Below, piece by piece: positions 40,505-49,715 of a stretch of DNA of 64,000 bases (position 1 is the first letter of the stretch; each line of letters begins with the position of its first letter). Both the position numbers and the translations under genes were made by a program. Origin of the DNA: Ruminococcus sp. (GTDB taxonomy: Bacteria > Bacillota > Clostridia > Oscillospirales > Ruminococcaceae); contig SVNQ01000007.1 in the NCBI GenBank assembly GCA_015066865.1, forward strand, positions 1-64,000, in the 5' to 3' direction. The notes beneath the pieces were generated by a model, which saw only the letters and a program-made list of their open reading frames with translations, did no database searches and was not told where the DNA came from.

Positions 40505-41899
40505 ATGCTCTTTTCCAGCATTACCTTTTTGTATTATTTCCTGCCCTGCGTGCTGATACTGTATTTCCTCTCACCCAAGGTTTTGAAAAACACCGTGCTT
40601 CTGATCGCCAGTCTGGCGTTCTATGCATGTGGCGAGCCGAAATATGTGATTCTCATGGCAGTGAGCATCCTCTGCGGCTATATCTGCGGTCTGCTGATCG
40701 AGAAATTCCAAGGAAAGATTGGCGCTAAGATCGCACTGGGCGCTTCGGCTGTGATCAGTCTGGGATTCCTCGCATACTTCAAGTATGCGGACTTCTTTAT
40801 CGAAAATTTCAATGCGGCAACGGGGCTTTCCATACCGATGCTGCAGCTTGCGCTTCCTATTGGCATCAGTTTTTACACATTCCAGATCCTCAGCTACACG
40901 ATCGACGTGTATCGTAAGGACGTCGCTGCACAGCGCAACATCATTTCTCTGGCGGCGTATGTTTCACTCTTCCCGCAGCTGATCGCAGGCCCGATCGTGC
41001 GCTATTCGGATGTGGCACAGCAACTGTCCGTGCGCACACACAGCATTTCCGGTGCAGCACTTGGCATCCGCAGATTCATCCTCGGTCTTTCGAAGAAAAT
41101 CTTCATTGCCAATGCCCTTGGCGAGCTCTGTGCGGAATTTCACGCAACGGAGGATAATTCCGTGCTGTTCTGCTGGCTCTACGGCATCGCTTATTCACTG
41201 CAGATCTACTTTGATTTCTCCGGTTACAGTGACATGGCGATCGGTCTGGGCAAGCTCTTTGGCTTTGACTTTATGGAGAACTTCAACTATCCCTACATTT
41301 CAAAAAGCGTCACGGAATTTTGGCGCAGATGGCACATCTCCCTCGGTTCTTGGTTCCGTGATTACGTCTACATTCCGCTTGGCGGAAACCGTGGTTCCAA
41401 GCTCAAGTGGCTTCGCAACATCCTCATCGTCTGGCTGCTCACGGGTTTCTGGCACGGCGCAGCATGGAATTTCATTGTCTGGGGTCTGTTCTTTGCGGTA
41501 TTTCTGGTTGCGGAAAAGCTGTTCCTGCTCAAATACCTGCAAAAATCCAAAGTTCTCAGCCATATCTATGTTCTGCTCCTTGCCATTGTCAGCTTTGTCA
41601 TTTTCGGCGCAGCCGATATGGGACAGGCTTGGCAGGAACTGCTGGGCATGGCAGGTCTGCGGGGACTTCCCCTCGTTTCCGCTGAAGCGCTCTACTACCT
41701 GCGCAGCTATGCGCTGATTCTGATTCTGGCATGCGTCGGCGCAACACCGCTTCCGAAGAAGCTTGCGGCACTTGCACAGGAAAAGGCAGGTCTTGTGATG
41801 ACGATTGCAGAACCCGTGGGACTTGCAGTGTTCTTTTTGACAGCAACCTCGTATCTTGTGAACGGATCGTTCAATCCGTTCCTGTATTTCCGTTTCTAA
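40505..41899 (+). CDS. MBOAT-family O-acyltransferase (AlgI-like)
   Basis: The 464-aa multi-pass membrane protein has the AlgI/DltB-type motifs 'LALPIGISFYTFQ', 'PQLIAGPIVRY', 'YFDFSGYSDMAIG', 'EFWRRWHISLGSWFRDYVYIPLGG' and the catalytic His in 'LLTGFWHGAAWNF'. MBOATs move acetyl or acyl groups across the membrane onto extracellular glycans. AGGAGGTG precedes the ATG. The next gene, 12 bp on, encodes a DHHW protein; such pairs are standard for polysaccharide O-acetylation. The acceptor glycan is not evident. Confidence 0.92.
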   Translation: MLFSSITFLYYFLPCVLILYFLSPKVLKNTVLLIASLAFYACGEPKYVILMAVSILCGYICGLLIEKFQGKIGAKIALGASAVISLGFLAYFKYADFFIENFNAATGLSIPMLQLALPIGISFYTFQILSYTIDVYRKDVAAQRNIISLAAYVSLFPQLIAGPIVRYSDVAQQLSVRTHSISGAALGIRRFILGLSKKIFIANALGELCAEFHATEDNSVLFCWLYGIAYSLQIYFDFSGYSDMAIGLGKLFGFDFMENFNYPYISKSVTEFWRRWHISLGSWFRDYVYIPLGGNRGSKLKWLRNILIVWLLTGFWHGAAWNFIVWGLFFAVFLVAEKLFLLKYLQKSKVLSHIYVLLLAIVSFVIFGAADMGQAWQELLGMAGLRGLPLVSAEALYYLRSYALILILACVGATPLPKKLAALAQEKAGLVMTIAEPVGLAVFFLTATSYLVNGSFNPFLYFRF

Positions 41900-41911
41900 G
41901 GGGGTGGGCAG

Positions 41912-43012
41912 ATGAACGAAAAGATCAAAAATGGCATCGTATTCGGTACGATGACAGCACTGCTTGCGGGGCTTTCCCTGTGGTGCTGGTTCGGAAAGGA
42001 TCCGGAATTTTCCGAAAGCGAGCGCAGAGTGCTTGCGAAATTCCCCGAATTATCTTTCGAAACCATCGTTTCCGGCAAATTCATGACGGAATTTGAAACC
42101 TACGCCATGGACCAGTTCCCCCTGCGTGACAGTTTCCGCACGCTGCAGTCAGCGGCAAAGCTCGGTGCATTTGCGCAGCTTGACAACAACGGACTGTACA
42201 CAAAGGACGGGTATCTGGCAAAGATGGAATACCCCATGCAGGAGGCAATGCTGGAGAATGCAGCCAATAAATTTCAGTTCCTCTATGACACCTACATGAA
42301 GGAGCAAGGCTCGCAGGTGTATTTCTCCATCATCCCCGACAAGCATTATTTCCTCGGCGAGGGAAGGCTTGCGATGGACTATGACAAGCTTGTTGCAAGC
42401 ATGCGTGAAAAGACGGAATACATGCAGTATATCGACATTTTCCCCTGTCTGGAGCTGGAGGATTACTACCGCACGGACACGCACTGGCGGCAGGAGCGCA
42501 TCGGGGATGTTGCCGATACGCTTGCAAATGCGATGGGTGCGGAGCTTTCGGGTGACTACACACAGAACACGCTTGACCATCCGTTCTACGGCGTGTACTA
42601 CGGACAGCTTGCACTGCCCGTAAAACCGGATACGCTGTATTATATGACGAGCGACACACTGAACAGCTGCGTTGTGACAAGCTACAACACGGGACTCCCC
42701 GTGGAAAAGCCCCTGTACAACATGGAGGCAGCCACAGGACGTGATCCGTATGAAATGTTCCTGTGCGGTTCGGATGCGCTGGTGACGATCGAAAATCCGA
42801 ATGCCGAAACGGATAAGGAGCTGATCGTGTTCCGTGATTCCTTCGGATCAAGCCTGATTCCCCTGCTGGCGGAGGGCTATGCGAAGATCACGGTTGTGGA
42901 TATCCGCTATGTCCAGAGTGCAATGCTCGGAAATCTTGTGGAATTTAAGGGACAGGACGTGCTGTTCCTGTACAGTACACTTGTACTGAACAACAGCATG
43001 GGACTGCGCTGA
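41912..43012 (+). CDS. DHHW (AlgJ/AlgX-like) acetylation partner protein
   Basis: The 366-aa protein has an N-terminal membrane anchor (about 8-27) and an extracellular SGNH-like domain. It shows the DHHW hallmark 'YYRTDTHWRQE' and, near the end, the 'VFRDSFGSSL' block with the predicted nucleophile Ser. Members transfer or handle the acetyl group delivered by the MBOAT partner encoded just upstream. GGGGTGG precedes the ATG at 41912. Length and motif order are normal for the family. Confidence 0.88.
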   Translation: MNEKIKNGIVFGTMTALLAGLSLWCWFGKDPEFSESERRVLAKFPELSFETIVSGKFMTEFETYAMDQFPLRDSFRTLQSAAKLGAFAQLDNNGLYTKDGYLAKMEYPMQEAMLENAANKFQFLYDTYMKEQGSQVYFSIIPDKHYFLGEGRLAMDYDKLVASMREKTEYMQYIDIFPCLELEDYYRTDTHWRQERIGDVADTLANAMGAELSGDYTQNTLDHPFYGVYYGQLALPVKPDTLYYMTSDTLNSCVVTSYNTGLPVEKPLYNMEAATGRDPYEMFLCGSDALVTIENPNAETDKELIVFRDSFGSSLIPLLAEGYAKITVVDIRYVQSAMLGNLVEFKGQDVLFLYSTLVLNNSMGLR

Positions 43013-43021
43013 GACTATAAG

Positions 43022-43048
43022 CGATCCCCCGCCTATGGCGGGGGATCG
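43022..43048 (+). terminator. Intrinsic terminator of the MBOAT/DHHW operon
   Basis: The stem CGATCCCCCGCC/GGCGGGGGATCG lies 9 bp after the stop codon. Confidence 0.7.
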
Positions 43049-43052
43049 TTCA

Positions 43053-43270
43053 GCTTGTCAAAAAAATATGATTTCATTTAATTTTGCCTCTCCCTCGTGG
43101 GGAGTCACCCTCAGCCCGTCCTCTTGCAGAGAGTTTTTTGGCTATTTGTTGGGGGTTGTAGGGGGCAAAGCCCCCTACATGCGCCGAAGGCGCAACCCAT
43201 AATCATATAGTTAGTCCAGCCGTGTGCCGCGAGGCGCACCGGCTGGACAGAACTTTTCGACAGGCTAAGC
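43053..43270 (-). repeat. Dispersed repeat, copy B
   Basis: Bases about 43124-43258 are the inverted counterpart of copy A (32757-32890). The left part (43053-43100, TTGTCAAAAAA-ATGATTTCA, TTTAATTTTGC) recurs in direct orientation at 45073-45115. The gap 43049-43368 holds no gene. A CCCCCGCCtatGGCGGGGG hairpin lies at about 43269-43289. Confidence 0.75.
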
Positions 43271-43368
43271 CCCCGCCTATGGCGGGGGTACTTTATTATT
43301 TCAAAAACGCTCCCCATCCCTCCGGATGGAAGATTTAAAGCAATTTCTCAAAAAAATGAAAAATCCAC

Positions 43369-43397
43369 TTGACAAACCCAATGCAATCCGCTATAAT
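43369..43397 (+). promoter_or_regulatory. Promoter of the symporter gene
   Basis: TTGACA, 17-base spacer, TATAAT; leader of about 70 nt containing short AAAGCxxAAAGC-type repeats (GCTTAAAAGCATCAAAGCGC). Confidence 0.85.
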
Positions 43398-43474
43398 AAT
43401 AAATGTACTCAGCGATTTAATGCGTAAAAGCTTAAAAGCATCAAAGCGCAAAAGTGAAAGGAAGGCAGAAAATT

Positions 43475-45034
43475 ATGATTAAGTGGATCATTCTGGTGGG
43501 CTACCTGCTAATCATGGTAGGCATCGGATTTTACTGCAGCAAAAAAACAAAAAACGTAAGTGATTTTGTACTGGGCGGCAGAAGCATCGGACCGTGGTTC
43601 TCGGCATTTGCATTCGGCACGTCCTATTTCTCCGCCGTGGTATTCATCGGCTATGCAGGACAGTTCGGCTGGAAGTACGGCATTTCCGCTACATGGATCG
43701 GTCTTGGCAATGCCCTGATCGGCTCTCTGCTGGCGTGGATGGTTCTGGGCAGACGCACAAGAACGATGACAAAGCATCTGGACTGCAAGACGATGCCGGA
43801 ATTTTTTGAAAAACGCTACGACAGCAGGACGCTGAAGATCGCAGCTTCTCTGATCGTTTTCATTTTCCTCATTCCCTACACCGCTTCCGTTTACAACGGA
43901 CTTTCAAGATTGTTTGAAAGCTCGCTGGGCATCCCCTACATCTACTGCATCATCATCATGGCAGTATTTACGGCAATTTATGTTATCGCAGGTGGATTCC
44001 ACGCAACGGCACTCAATGACTTCATTCAGGGCATGATCATGCTTGCAGGCATCATTGCAGTGGTCATCAGCGTTGTGAATGCGAAGGGCGGCTTCAGCGA
44101 GGCAATGCAGAATCTTGGAACGATTGCCGATGACAGCGGCAATACGGGAACGCTCAACAGCGTGTTCGGCCCGTATCCTGCGGATCTTCTGGGCGTTGTG
44201 ATCCTCACATCCCTCGGTACATGGGGACTGCCGCAGATGATTCAGAAATTCTACTCCATTTCCGATGACAAGGCAATCAAGCGCGGCACGGTGATTTCCA
44301 CGATCTTTGCACTGATCGTATCGGGCGGCTGTTATTTCCTCGGCGGTTTTGGCAGACTCTTTGCAACAACGGATGCAGCCGATACTTCCAAGACGCTGAT
44401 CAATGTGGTAAACGGCAAGCTTGAATATGATGCCATTGTTCCGGCAATGCTTGAATCCGCACTTCCGGAAATTCTGATTGCTCTCGTGGTTGTTCTGGTG
44501 CTTTCCGCATCCATGTCCACGCTGTCCTCACTGGTGCTGACCTCCAGCTCCACACTGACGCTTGACCTGATCAAGCCCGCTATGAAGAAGGGCATGGACG
44601 AGAAGAAGCAGGTGCTGATCATGCGTATTTTTATTGCGGTATTCCTGCTGATCTCCGTCATCATGGCGGCTAACAAGAATGCCTATATCACGACACTCAT
44701 GTCGATTTCATGGGGTGCGCTCTCCGGTTCCTTCCTTGCACCCTTTATGCTCGGTCTGTTCTCGAAGAAGATCACACCTGCGGCTGTCTGGGCTTGCTTC
44801 GGATTCGCCGTGATCTTCACGCTCGGACATACAGCACTGTTCTGCATGGGCTGGTTCCCGGAGATCGCCAAGGCTGCAAACAGCCTGCCGATTCCGATCA
44901 CTGTCACATCTCCTTTGAATGCAGGTGCGTTCTGCATGCTGTTCTCTCTGGTGATCTGCTATGTGGTGAGCCTGTTTACAAAGGTGAAGGACGAGAAGAA
45001 GGTGGAGAATGCGTTCTCCTGCTACAGCAAATAA
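43475..45034 (+). CDS. Sodium:solute symporter (SSS family)
   Basis: The 519-aa protein has about 13 membrane helices. SSS-family motifs include 'SDFVLGGRSIGPWFSAFAFGTSYFSA' (seen as SDFVLGGRS and FGTSYFSA), 'ATWIGLGNALIGSLLAW' and the sodium-site helix 'VVVLVLSASMSTLSSLVL'. It resembles the proline/pantothenate branch (PutP-like), but the substrate cannot be fixed from sequence. ATG at 43475 with GAAAGGAAGG upstream. Single gene with promoter and terminator, flanked on both sides by copies of the dispersed repeat. Confidence 0.88.
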   Translation: MIKWIILVGYLLIMVGIGFYCSKKTKNVSDFVLGGRSIGPWFSAFAFGTSYFSAVVFIGYAGQFGWKYGISATWIGLGNALIGSLLAWMVLGRRTRTMTKHLDCKTMPEFFEKRYDSRTLKIAASLIVFIFLIPYTASVYNGLSRLFESSLGIPYIYCIIIMAVFTAIYVIAGGFHATALNDFIQGMIMLAGIIAVVISVVNAKGGFSEAMQNLGTIADDSGNTGTLNSVFGPYPADLLGVVILTSLGTWGLPQMIQKFYSISDDKAIKRGTVISTIFALIVSGGCYFLGGFGRLFATTDAADTSKTLINVVNGKLEYDAIVPAMLESALPEILIALVVVLVLSASMSTLSSLVLTSSSTLTLDLIKPAMKKGMDEKKQVLIMRIFIAVFLLISVIMAANKNAYITTLMSISWGALSGSFLAPFMLGLFSKKITPAAVWACFGFAVIFTLGHTALFCMGWFPEIAKAANSLPIPITVTSPLNAGAFCMLFSLVICYVVSLFTKVKDEKKVENAFSCYSK

Positions 45035-45041
45035 AAGTATA

Positions 45042-45070
45042 AGGGCTTCTGCGAAAAATGCAGAAGCCCT
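45042..45070 (+). terminator. Intrinsic terminator of the symporter gene
   Basis: The stem AGGGCTTCTGC/GCAGAAGCCCT lies 8 bp after the stop codon. Confidence 0.75.
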
Positions 45071-45072
45071 CA

Positions 45073-45150
45073 GTTTGTCAAAAAAGCATGATTTCACTTA
45101 ATTTTGCTACACCCTCTTGCAGAGAACTTTTGGGCTATTTATTGGGGATT
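45073..45150 (+). repeat. Dispersed repeat, partial copy C
   Basis: It shares CAG-TTGTCAAAAAA, ATGATTTCA and TTAATTTTGC, then CCTCTTGCAGAGA and GGCTATTTATTGGGG, with 43053-43150 in direct orientation. The central GC-rich part is missing. Confidence 0.65.
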
Positions 45151-45196
45151 TTATAGAAATTCACCTCCCTGCATGCGCAGGGGCTTTTCCTATACA

Positions 45197-45970
45197 TTAT
45201 ATCGCATCTTTGATTTTGGCAATCGCACCTTTTTCGAGTCTTGAAACCTGTGCCTGCGAAATGCCGATCTCCTTCGCAACTTCCACCTGCGTCCTGCCGC
45301 AGAGAAAACGCAGATACAGTATCGTTTTCTCCCTGTCCTCCAGCGAACGCATTGCATCACGCATGGCAAAACGGGACAGCCAGTTCTCCGCACTGTTCTT
45401 GTCGCTGATCTGATCCATCACATACAGCGTATCCCCCGAATCCGAATAAACCGGCTCATACAGTGAAACCGGATCGCTGATACTCTCCAGCGCAATCACT
45501 ACATCCGCACGCTTTTCGCCGATCTCCTGTGCAATCTCATCCATGTTCGGCTCTCTCTGAAACCGGTTGGTCAGCTGTTCCTTCGCCTGAATTGCACGGT
45601 ATGCCAGATCACGCAGGGAACGGCTTACCTTGATCTGATTATAGTCACGCAGATGACGCCGCAGCTCGCCGCTGATCATCGGCACGCAGTAGGTGGAAAA
45701 CCGCACTTCCTTTGTAAGATCAAAATTGTTGATCGCCTTGATCAGCCCCACTACACCGATCTGGAACAGATCATCCACATCCTCTCCTCGTCCTGCAAAC
45801 CGCTGAATCACACTCAGCACCAGACGCAGATTGCCGTTGATCAGCTTGTCCCTTGCTTCCTTGCTGCCGGTTTCTTTGTATTCACGCAGCAGAGCCATTT
45901 TTTCGTCCTCTTTCAGTACTGTCAGTTCAGAGGTGTTGATACCCGATATAACGACTTTGTGATATGCCAT
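45197..45970 (-). CDS. sigG: Forespore sigma factor SigG
   Basis: The 257-aa sigma-70-family protein begins with the SigG-type motif 'KVVISGINTSELTVLKEDE'. Region 2 is 'GNLRLVLSVIQRFAGRGEDVDDLFQIG...FSTYCVPMI'; region 3 and region 4 (DREKTILYLRFLCGRTQVEVAKEIGISQAQVSRLEKG) are complete. It directs late forespore gene expression. The ATG at 45970 follows AAAGGAGGTAC; the frame to 46027 is unsupported. In Bacillus and many clostridia sigG follows sigE on the same strand; here it is inverted and separated from sigE by an LRR gene. Confidence 0.93.
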   Translation of the reverse strand: MAYHKVVISGINTSELTVLKEDEKMALLREYKETGSKEARDKLINGNLRLVLSVIQRFAGRGEDVDDLFQIGVVGLIKAINNFDLTKEVRFSTYCVPMISGELRRHLRDYNQIKVSRSLRDLAYRAIQAKEQLTNRFQREPNMDEIAQEIGEKRADVVIALESISDPVSLYEPVYSDSGDTLYVMDQISDKNSAENWLSRFAMRDAMRSLEDREKTILYLRFLCGRTQVEVAKEIGISQAQVSRLEKGAIAKIKDAI

Positions 45971-46074
45971 AGCGTGTACCTCCTTTGTGATTTCCCTGTC
46001 AGTATGCACAATATGGGAACGTTTCATGCAAAGCCGAGAGAAAGGAGGTGCAGATTTTTAAACAGAAAAAACAC

Positions 46075-46100
46075 AAAGCCCTGCCGTATGGCAGGGCTTT
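46075..46100. terminator. Hairpin downstream of the LRR-dockerin gene
   Basis: The stem AAAGCCCTGCC/GGCAGGGCTTT lies 10 bp past the minus-strand stop at 46111 and is followed by TGTGTTTTTTCTG on that strand. Confidence 0.75.
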
Positions 46101-46110
46101 GGTATCGCAT

Positions 46111-47280
46111 TTACTGCAGGATTTTTATGAAATCCTGAATGGAATCCTTGCCGCCCGTACCTGCATACGCTGCATACTGCAGGATGATGGCAGCATCAAT
46201 TGCGTCAAAATTGTCATCGGCATTGAGGTCGGCAGCCTTGATCTGTTCTTCGGTAAGACCGCTGTCACCGCCTGCGCCCGATGCGGCTGCTGCGGCAAGC
46301 AGAATTGCAGCATCGTTTGCGTTGATGGCGTCATCGCCGTTGAGATTGCCGAGGGGGATGGTGGGTGCGGCTTCCTTTACGGTGACTTTAAAGGAATCTA
46401 CGTCATCGTAGTACTTTATATGAATCATGTAGGTGCCGGGCTTTGTGTTGTCAAACTCGGAATCGTCAAGTTTGAGCGTGCCTCTATCTACGTATTCAGC
46501 CAGATCGGCATTAACGAAGTCGCCATGTTTTGTTTTACCCAGGTATACAGTGGTATAACCTCCGCAAAAGAATCCTCCCGTCAGATCCAGTTCTTCGCCG
46601 ATCTGATATTCTGTTTTGTTGGGAAATTTTAAAATTTGAATGCTGCCTTCGTCTTTGATTTTCGTGATTGAGTTGGAACCCAACTGAACATCGGCATTTA
46701 TGAAAGCATCGTTTTCTTCTTTATTGATTTCCATGGCATTCCAGCTTTTTTCATCACCGCCATAGTAGATGGTTTCCAATTTTTCACAGCCGGAAAATGC
46801 ACCGGATTCTATGGTTTTTACAGAGTCTTCAAAGAAAACATAACTCAGATTCCTGCATCCTTTGAAAGTATCTGCACTGATTTTGTCGATCTTAGTGAAT
46901 ACAACAAAACGCTCAAGCTTTTCACAATTTTCAAATGCACCACGCTCAATCGCGGTGAGTTCTGAACGATCAGGATCAATCTGAATTTCATAAAGCTTCG
47001 TGCATCCGGAAAATGCATTTTCTCCGATCACCGTTACAGGATACCCTTCAATATATTCAGGGATGATTATGGATGTTGCTGACTTATCACAACCAACGAT
47101 CTCAATATGATCCTCATAATTGCGGTAGGTAAGCGCTTCGTAGGTGTCTTCGGTGTAGTCTGCCTCCGCACTTGCCGCGATCCCGAACTCCACCGCAGAT
47201 TGCGGCACAATGCCGAATCCGCCTGAAAGCAGGATCGCAAGTGCCGACAATCCTGCAATTGCTTTTTTTAATTGTTTCAT
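46111..47280 (-). CDS. Secreted leucine-rich-repeat (BspA-like) protein with dockerin
   Basis: The 389-aa protein has a signal peptide (1-39) and BspA-type LRR_5 repeats (about 70-175: 'VIGENAFSGCTKL', 'IERGAFENCEKLE', 'ISADTFKGCRNLS', 'IESGAFSGCEKLE'). A bacterial Ig-like domain (about 205-300) is followed by a two-repeat dockerin ('LGNLNGDDAINANDAAILLAA', 'ADLNADDNFDAIDAAIILQY'). It is probably an extracellular adhesion or scaffold-associated protein. The start at 47280 (MKQLKK) gives a normal signal peptide. It sits between sigG and spoIIGA, an unusual place. Confidence 0.8.
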   Translation of the reverse strand: MKQLKKAIAGLSALAILLSGGFGIVPQSAVEFGIAASAEADYTEDTYEALTYRNYEDHIEIVGCDKSATSIIIPEYIEGYPVTVIGENAFSGCTKLYEIQIDPDRSELTAIERGAFENCEKLERFVVFTKIDKISADTFKGCRNLSYVFFEDSVKTIESGAFSGCEKLETIYYGGDEKSWNAMEINKEENDAFINADVQLGSNSITKIKDEGSIQILKFPNKTEYQIGEELDLTGGFFCGGYTTVYLGKTKHGDFVNADLAEYVDRGTLKLDDSEFDNTKPGTYMIHIKYYDDVDSFKVTVKEAAPTIPLGNLNGDDAINANDAAILLAAAAASGAGGDSGLTEEQIKAADLNADDNFDAIDAAIILQYAAYAGTGGKDSIQDFIKILQ

Positions 47281-47583
47281 ATCTATTTCTCTTTTCTTCC
47301 CCAAACAGCGTGGGATTTTTTATAATTCCATTATACAAAATCTGCTGGAATAAAGCAAACACTTTCTGTGAATTATATTTGCATTCTGCGATATGCACAA
47401 ATTACGGGCGGCAGATTTGTGGGAATGTACAAGGGCAGTGGCTCGACCCCCACCGTTTCCGCTTGACGGCGAAAGCCGTCAAAGGAAAAAGCTCACCTGC
47501 GGCGGTTCGCCGCCCGCATCCGACATATTTTGCAGGACAAACGTTGTATAATATAACTGAACAGAAAGAAAGGCGGTGGCGGT
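47281..47583. other. Intergenic region upstream of spoIIGA
   Basis: No gene is seen. It contains a TTGACGGCgaaaGCCGTCAA hairpin (47464-47483) and a TATAAT (47547-47552) 32 bases before spoIIGA, likely the -10 of its promoter. No well-placed -35 is evident, which fits activator-dependent (Spo0A-type) promoters; I could not see a clear Spo0A box. Confidence 0.5.
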
Positions 47584-48399
47584 ATGCAGGTTATCTATCT
47601 GGATGTGCTGCTCGTGTTCAATCTCTATGTGAATTACATATTGCTACGCATGACGGCACGGCTCACCCACAGCCGTCTGCGGTTCGGCAGATGCCTCGCC
47701 GTTTCGGCGCTCGGAAGCCTGTCCACGCTGATGATATTCCTCCCGCCCATGCCCACTCTCCTTTCCGTTCTGTGCAAGCTGCTCACTGCGGTGCTGCTTT
47801 GCATGGGAGCATTCGGTGTGCGTGACCGCATGCGTCTGTGCTGGAGCAGTATCTGCCTGTTCGGCTGCAGCTTTGCACTGGCAGGGATTCTGCTCGCCCT
47901 TTCAATGCTCTGCAATGTTCGGGTGCTGCATGCCAATTCCTGCTGGTATCCGGATGTATCCCTCCTGCATCTTGTCTTGTTTACCATTGCTGCATATTTG
48001 CTCCTGCGTGCCGTGCAGTACCTGCATGACCGAACACATGCGGCGGAGGGGAGGTATCGGGTCAGTATCCGCTACCGCTGCTGTACGGCACAGCTGGAGG
48101 GTCTTGCAGATACGGGAAATTCTCTGGTGGACTTCTTCACAGGGAAACCCGTCATCATCTGCGACGCAGGAAAACTGGAAAATATGACGCCGCCCGATCT
48201 GAGCAAGCCCGTGAAGGGTTTCCGTCTGCTTCCCTGCTCGACGGTTTCGGGAAACGCACTGATTCCCGTGTTTCAGCCCGACGAGGTGGTGATTTATTCG
48301 GAACAAAGCGGAAGATACAAAAAAGTGGATGCCCTCATCGGCATCGGGGAACGTGAAAATCAGAAAGCCATATTCAACCCGAAGCTGCTGCATTTATAA
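47584..48399 (+). CDS. spoIIGA: Sigma-E processing peptidase SpoIIGA
   Basis: The 271-aa protein has five N-terminal membrane helices (about 5-22, 35-53, 60-78, 88-110, 122-143). A cytoplasmic aspartic-protease half carries the catalytic motif '[16 protein letters not shown]'. It cleaves the pro-peptide of SigE in the mother cell. GGCGGTGG precedes the ATG. The sigE gene starts 17 bp downstream, as in other spore formers, which supports the call. Confidence 0.92.
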   Translation: MQVIYLDVLLVFNLYVNYILLRMTARLTHSRLRFGRCLAVSALGSLSTLMIFLPPMPTLLSVLCKLLTAVLLCMGAFGVRDRMRLCWSSICLFGCSFALAGILLALSMLCNVRVLHANSCWYPDVSLLHLVLFTIAAYLLLRAVQYLHDRTHAAEGRYRVSIRYRCCTAQLEGLADTGNSLVDFFTGKPVIICDAGKLENMTPPDLSKPVKGFRLLPCSTVSGNALIPVFQPDEVVIYSEQSGRYKKVDALIGIGERENQKAIFNPKLLHL

Positions 48400-48416
48400 T
48401 AAAAGGAGGAATTTCC

Positions 48417-49121
48417 ATGAATTTGCTGTCACGATTCCGCAGATGGATCGATCGTATGTTTCCGCCGCCATGTTCGGTGGATTATATCAACGGCTCGGAC
48501 ACCCTGCCGCCCCCTCTGACTCGTGAGGAGGAGGAGGAAGTATTCGGCAGACTGCAAAGCGGAGATACCGCTGCAAGAGAACTGCTGATCACCCACAATC
48601 TGCGTCTTGTTGTGTACATCTCCAAAAAATTTGAAACTTCCGGCATCTGCCTTGAAGATCTGATCTCCATCGGAACGATCGGGCTGATCAAAGCCGTGAA
48701 CACATTCTGCCCTGAAAAAAACATCAAGCTTGCTACATACGCCTCCCGGTGCATTGAAAATGAAATTCTCATGTTCCTGCGAAAATCAACACAATACCGC
48801 GGAGAAATTTCCATTGATGAGCCGCTGAATGTGGACTGGGACGGCAATGAACTGCTGCTCTCGGACATTCTCGGCACGGATGATGACATCGTTAACCGCG
48901 GCATCGAATGGGAGGCAGAACGTGATATGCTCCGTGCAGCCGTGCAAAGTTTGCCCGATCGTGAACGTGAGATCATGGAAATGCGATTCGGTCTCTACGG
49001 CGGCAGAGAACAAACACAGAAGGAGGTTGCAGAGAAAATCGGCATCTCCCAATCCTATATCTCACGCCTTGAAAAAAAGATCATCAAAAAACTCAAACTC
49101 GTACTCGAACAGCAAGTATAG
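48417..49121 (+). CDS. sigE: Mother-cell sigma factor SigE
   Basis: The 234-aa protein has a short N-terminal pro-sequence ([14 protein letters not shown]..., amphipathic), region 2 '[31 protein letters not shown]' (seen as [11 protein letters not shown] and [15 protein letters not shown]) and region 4 '[18 protein letters not shown]...[11 protein letters not shown]'. It is activated by the SpoIIGA protease encoded upstream and drives early mother-cell transcription. AAAGGAGG precedes the ATG. Confidence 0.95.
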   Translation: MNLLSRFRRWIDRMFPPPCSVDYINGSDTLPPPLTREEEEEVFGRLQSGDTAARELLITHNLRLVVYISKKFETSGICLEDLISIGTIGLIKAVNTFCPEKNIKLATYASRCIENEILMFLRKSTQYRGEISIDEPLNVDWDGNELLLSDILGTDDDIVNRGIEWEAERDMLRAAVQSLPDREREIMEMRFGLYGGREQTQKEVAEKIGISQSYISRLEKKIIKKLKLVLEQQV

Positions 49122-49634
49122 CGGCGGGTCGCCGCGGACGAGATGTCCTGTTAGGGATTGCCGCCGGTTCTTTTGTCCGCAATGTGCTTTGCTTCGCAAA
49201 GGCACAAAGCTGGTTCCACGATCAGGCCGCCGCCAAAGGCGGCTTGCGTGCACCGCAGATTATGATTTGTTCGGTGTACATAAGCCGCCTTTGGCGGCAA
49301 CCTCGCCAGCGGGGGCACCCCACCGTAAAAAATCCAGTTGCATCTAAGCTGCCTTGTGCGGCGGCCAACTAACCATAAACAGCTTTGCTCCGCTTGACGA
49401 AGTCAAAGGAGCATTGCGGACAAAAATTCAAAGGCGCTCCCTAACAGGCAACCTCGCCAGCGGGGGCACCCCGCCGTAAAAAATCCAGTTGCATCTAAGC
49501 TGCCTTGTGCGGCGGCCAACTAACCATAAACAGCTTTGCTCCGCTTGACGAAGTCAAAGGAGCATTGCGGACAAAAATTCAAAGGCGCTCCCTAACAGGC
49601 AACCTCGCCAGCGGGGGCACCCCGCCCGCCCGCC
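49122..49634. other. Repeat-filled intergenic region after sigE
   Basis: No gene is seen. It begins with GC-rich palindromic sequence (GGCGGCTTGCG, GCCGCCTTTGGCGGC), including a segment at 49149-49195 (TTAGGGATTGCC..., TTTGTCCGCAATG) that is a partial inverse of the tandem repeat unit that follows at 49296. Confidence 0.7.
49296..49625. repeat. 151-bp tandem direct repeat (two copies plus a partial third)
   Basis: Units start at 49296, 49447 and 49598 with GGCAACCTCGCCAGCGGGG and end CGCTCCCTAACA. The two full copies differ at about one base (ACCCCACCG against ACCCCGCCG). The third copy breaks off after about 28 bases. Each unit contains a GCTTGACGAAGTCAAAGG hairpin and a CTTGTGCGGCGGCC segment. 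No coding capacity is seen. Confidence 0.9.
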
Positions 49635-49663
49635 TTGACAAATGGGGGACAATGTGGTAAAGT
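49635..49663 (+). promoter_or_regulatory. Promoter of the lipoprotein gene
   Basis: TTGACA, 17-base spacer, TAAAGT, placed right after the tandem repeat. Confidence 0.6.
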
Positions 49664-49715
49664 TATAGTAAGGGATATTTTGTCCTTTTTTATTATAACG
49701 ATTGGAGAAGTTGCA

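Noticed and set aside
49296..49625. CRISPR array
   Set aside because: The repeat unit is 151 bp with no spacers and there are no cas genes.
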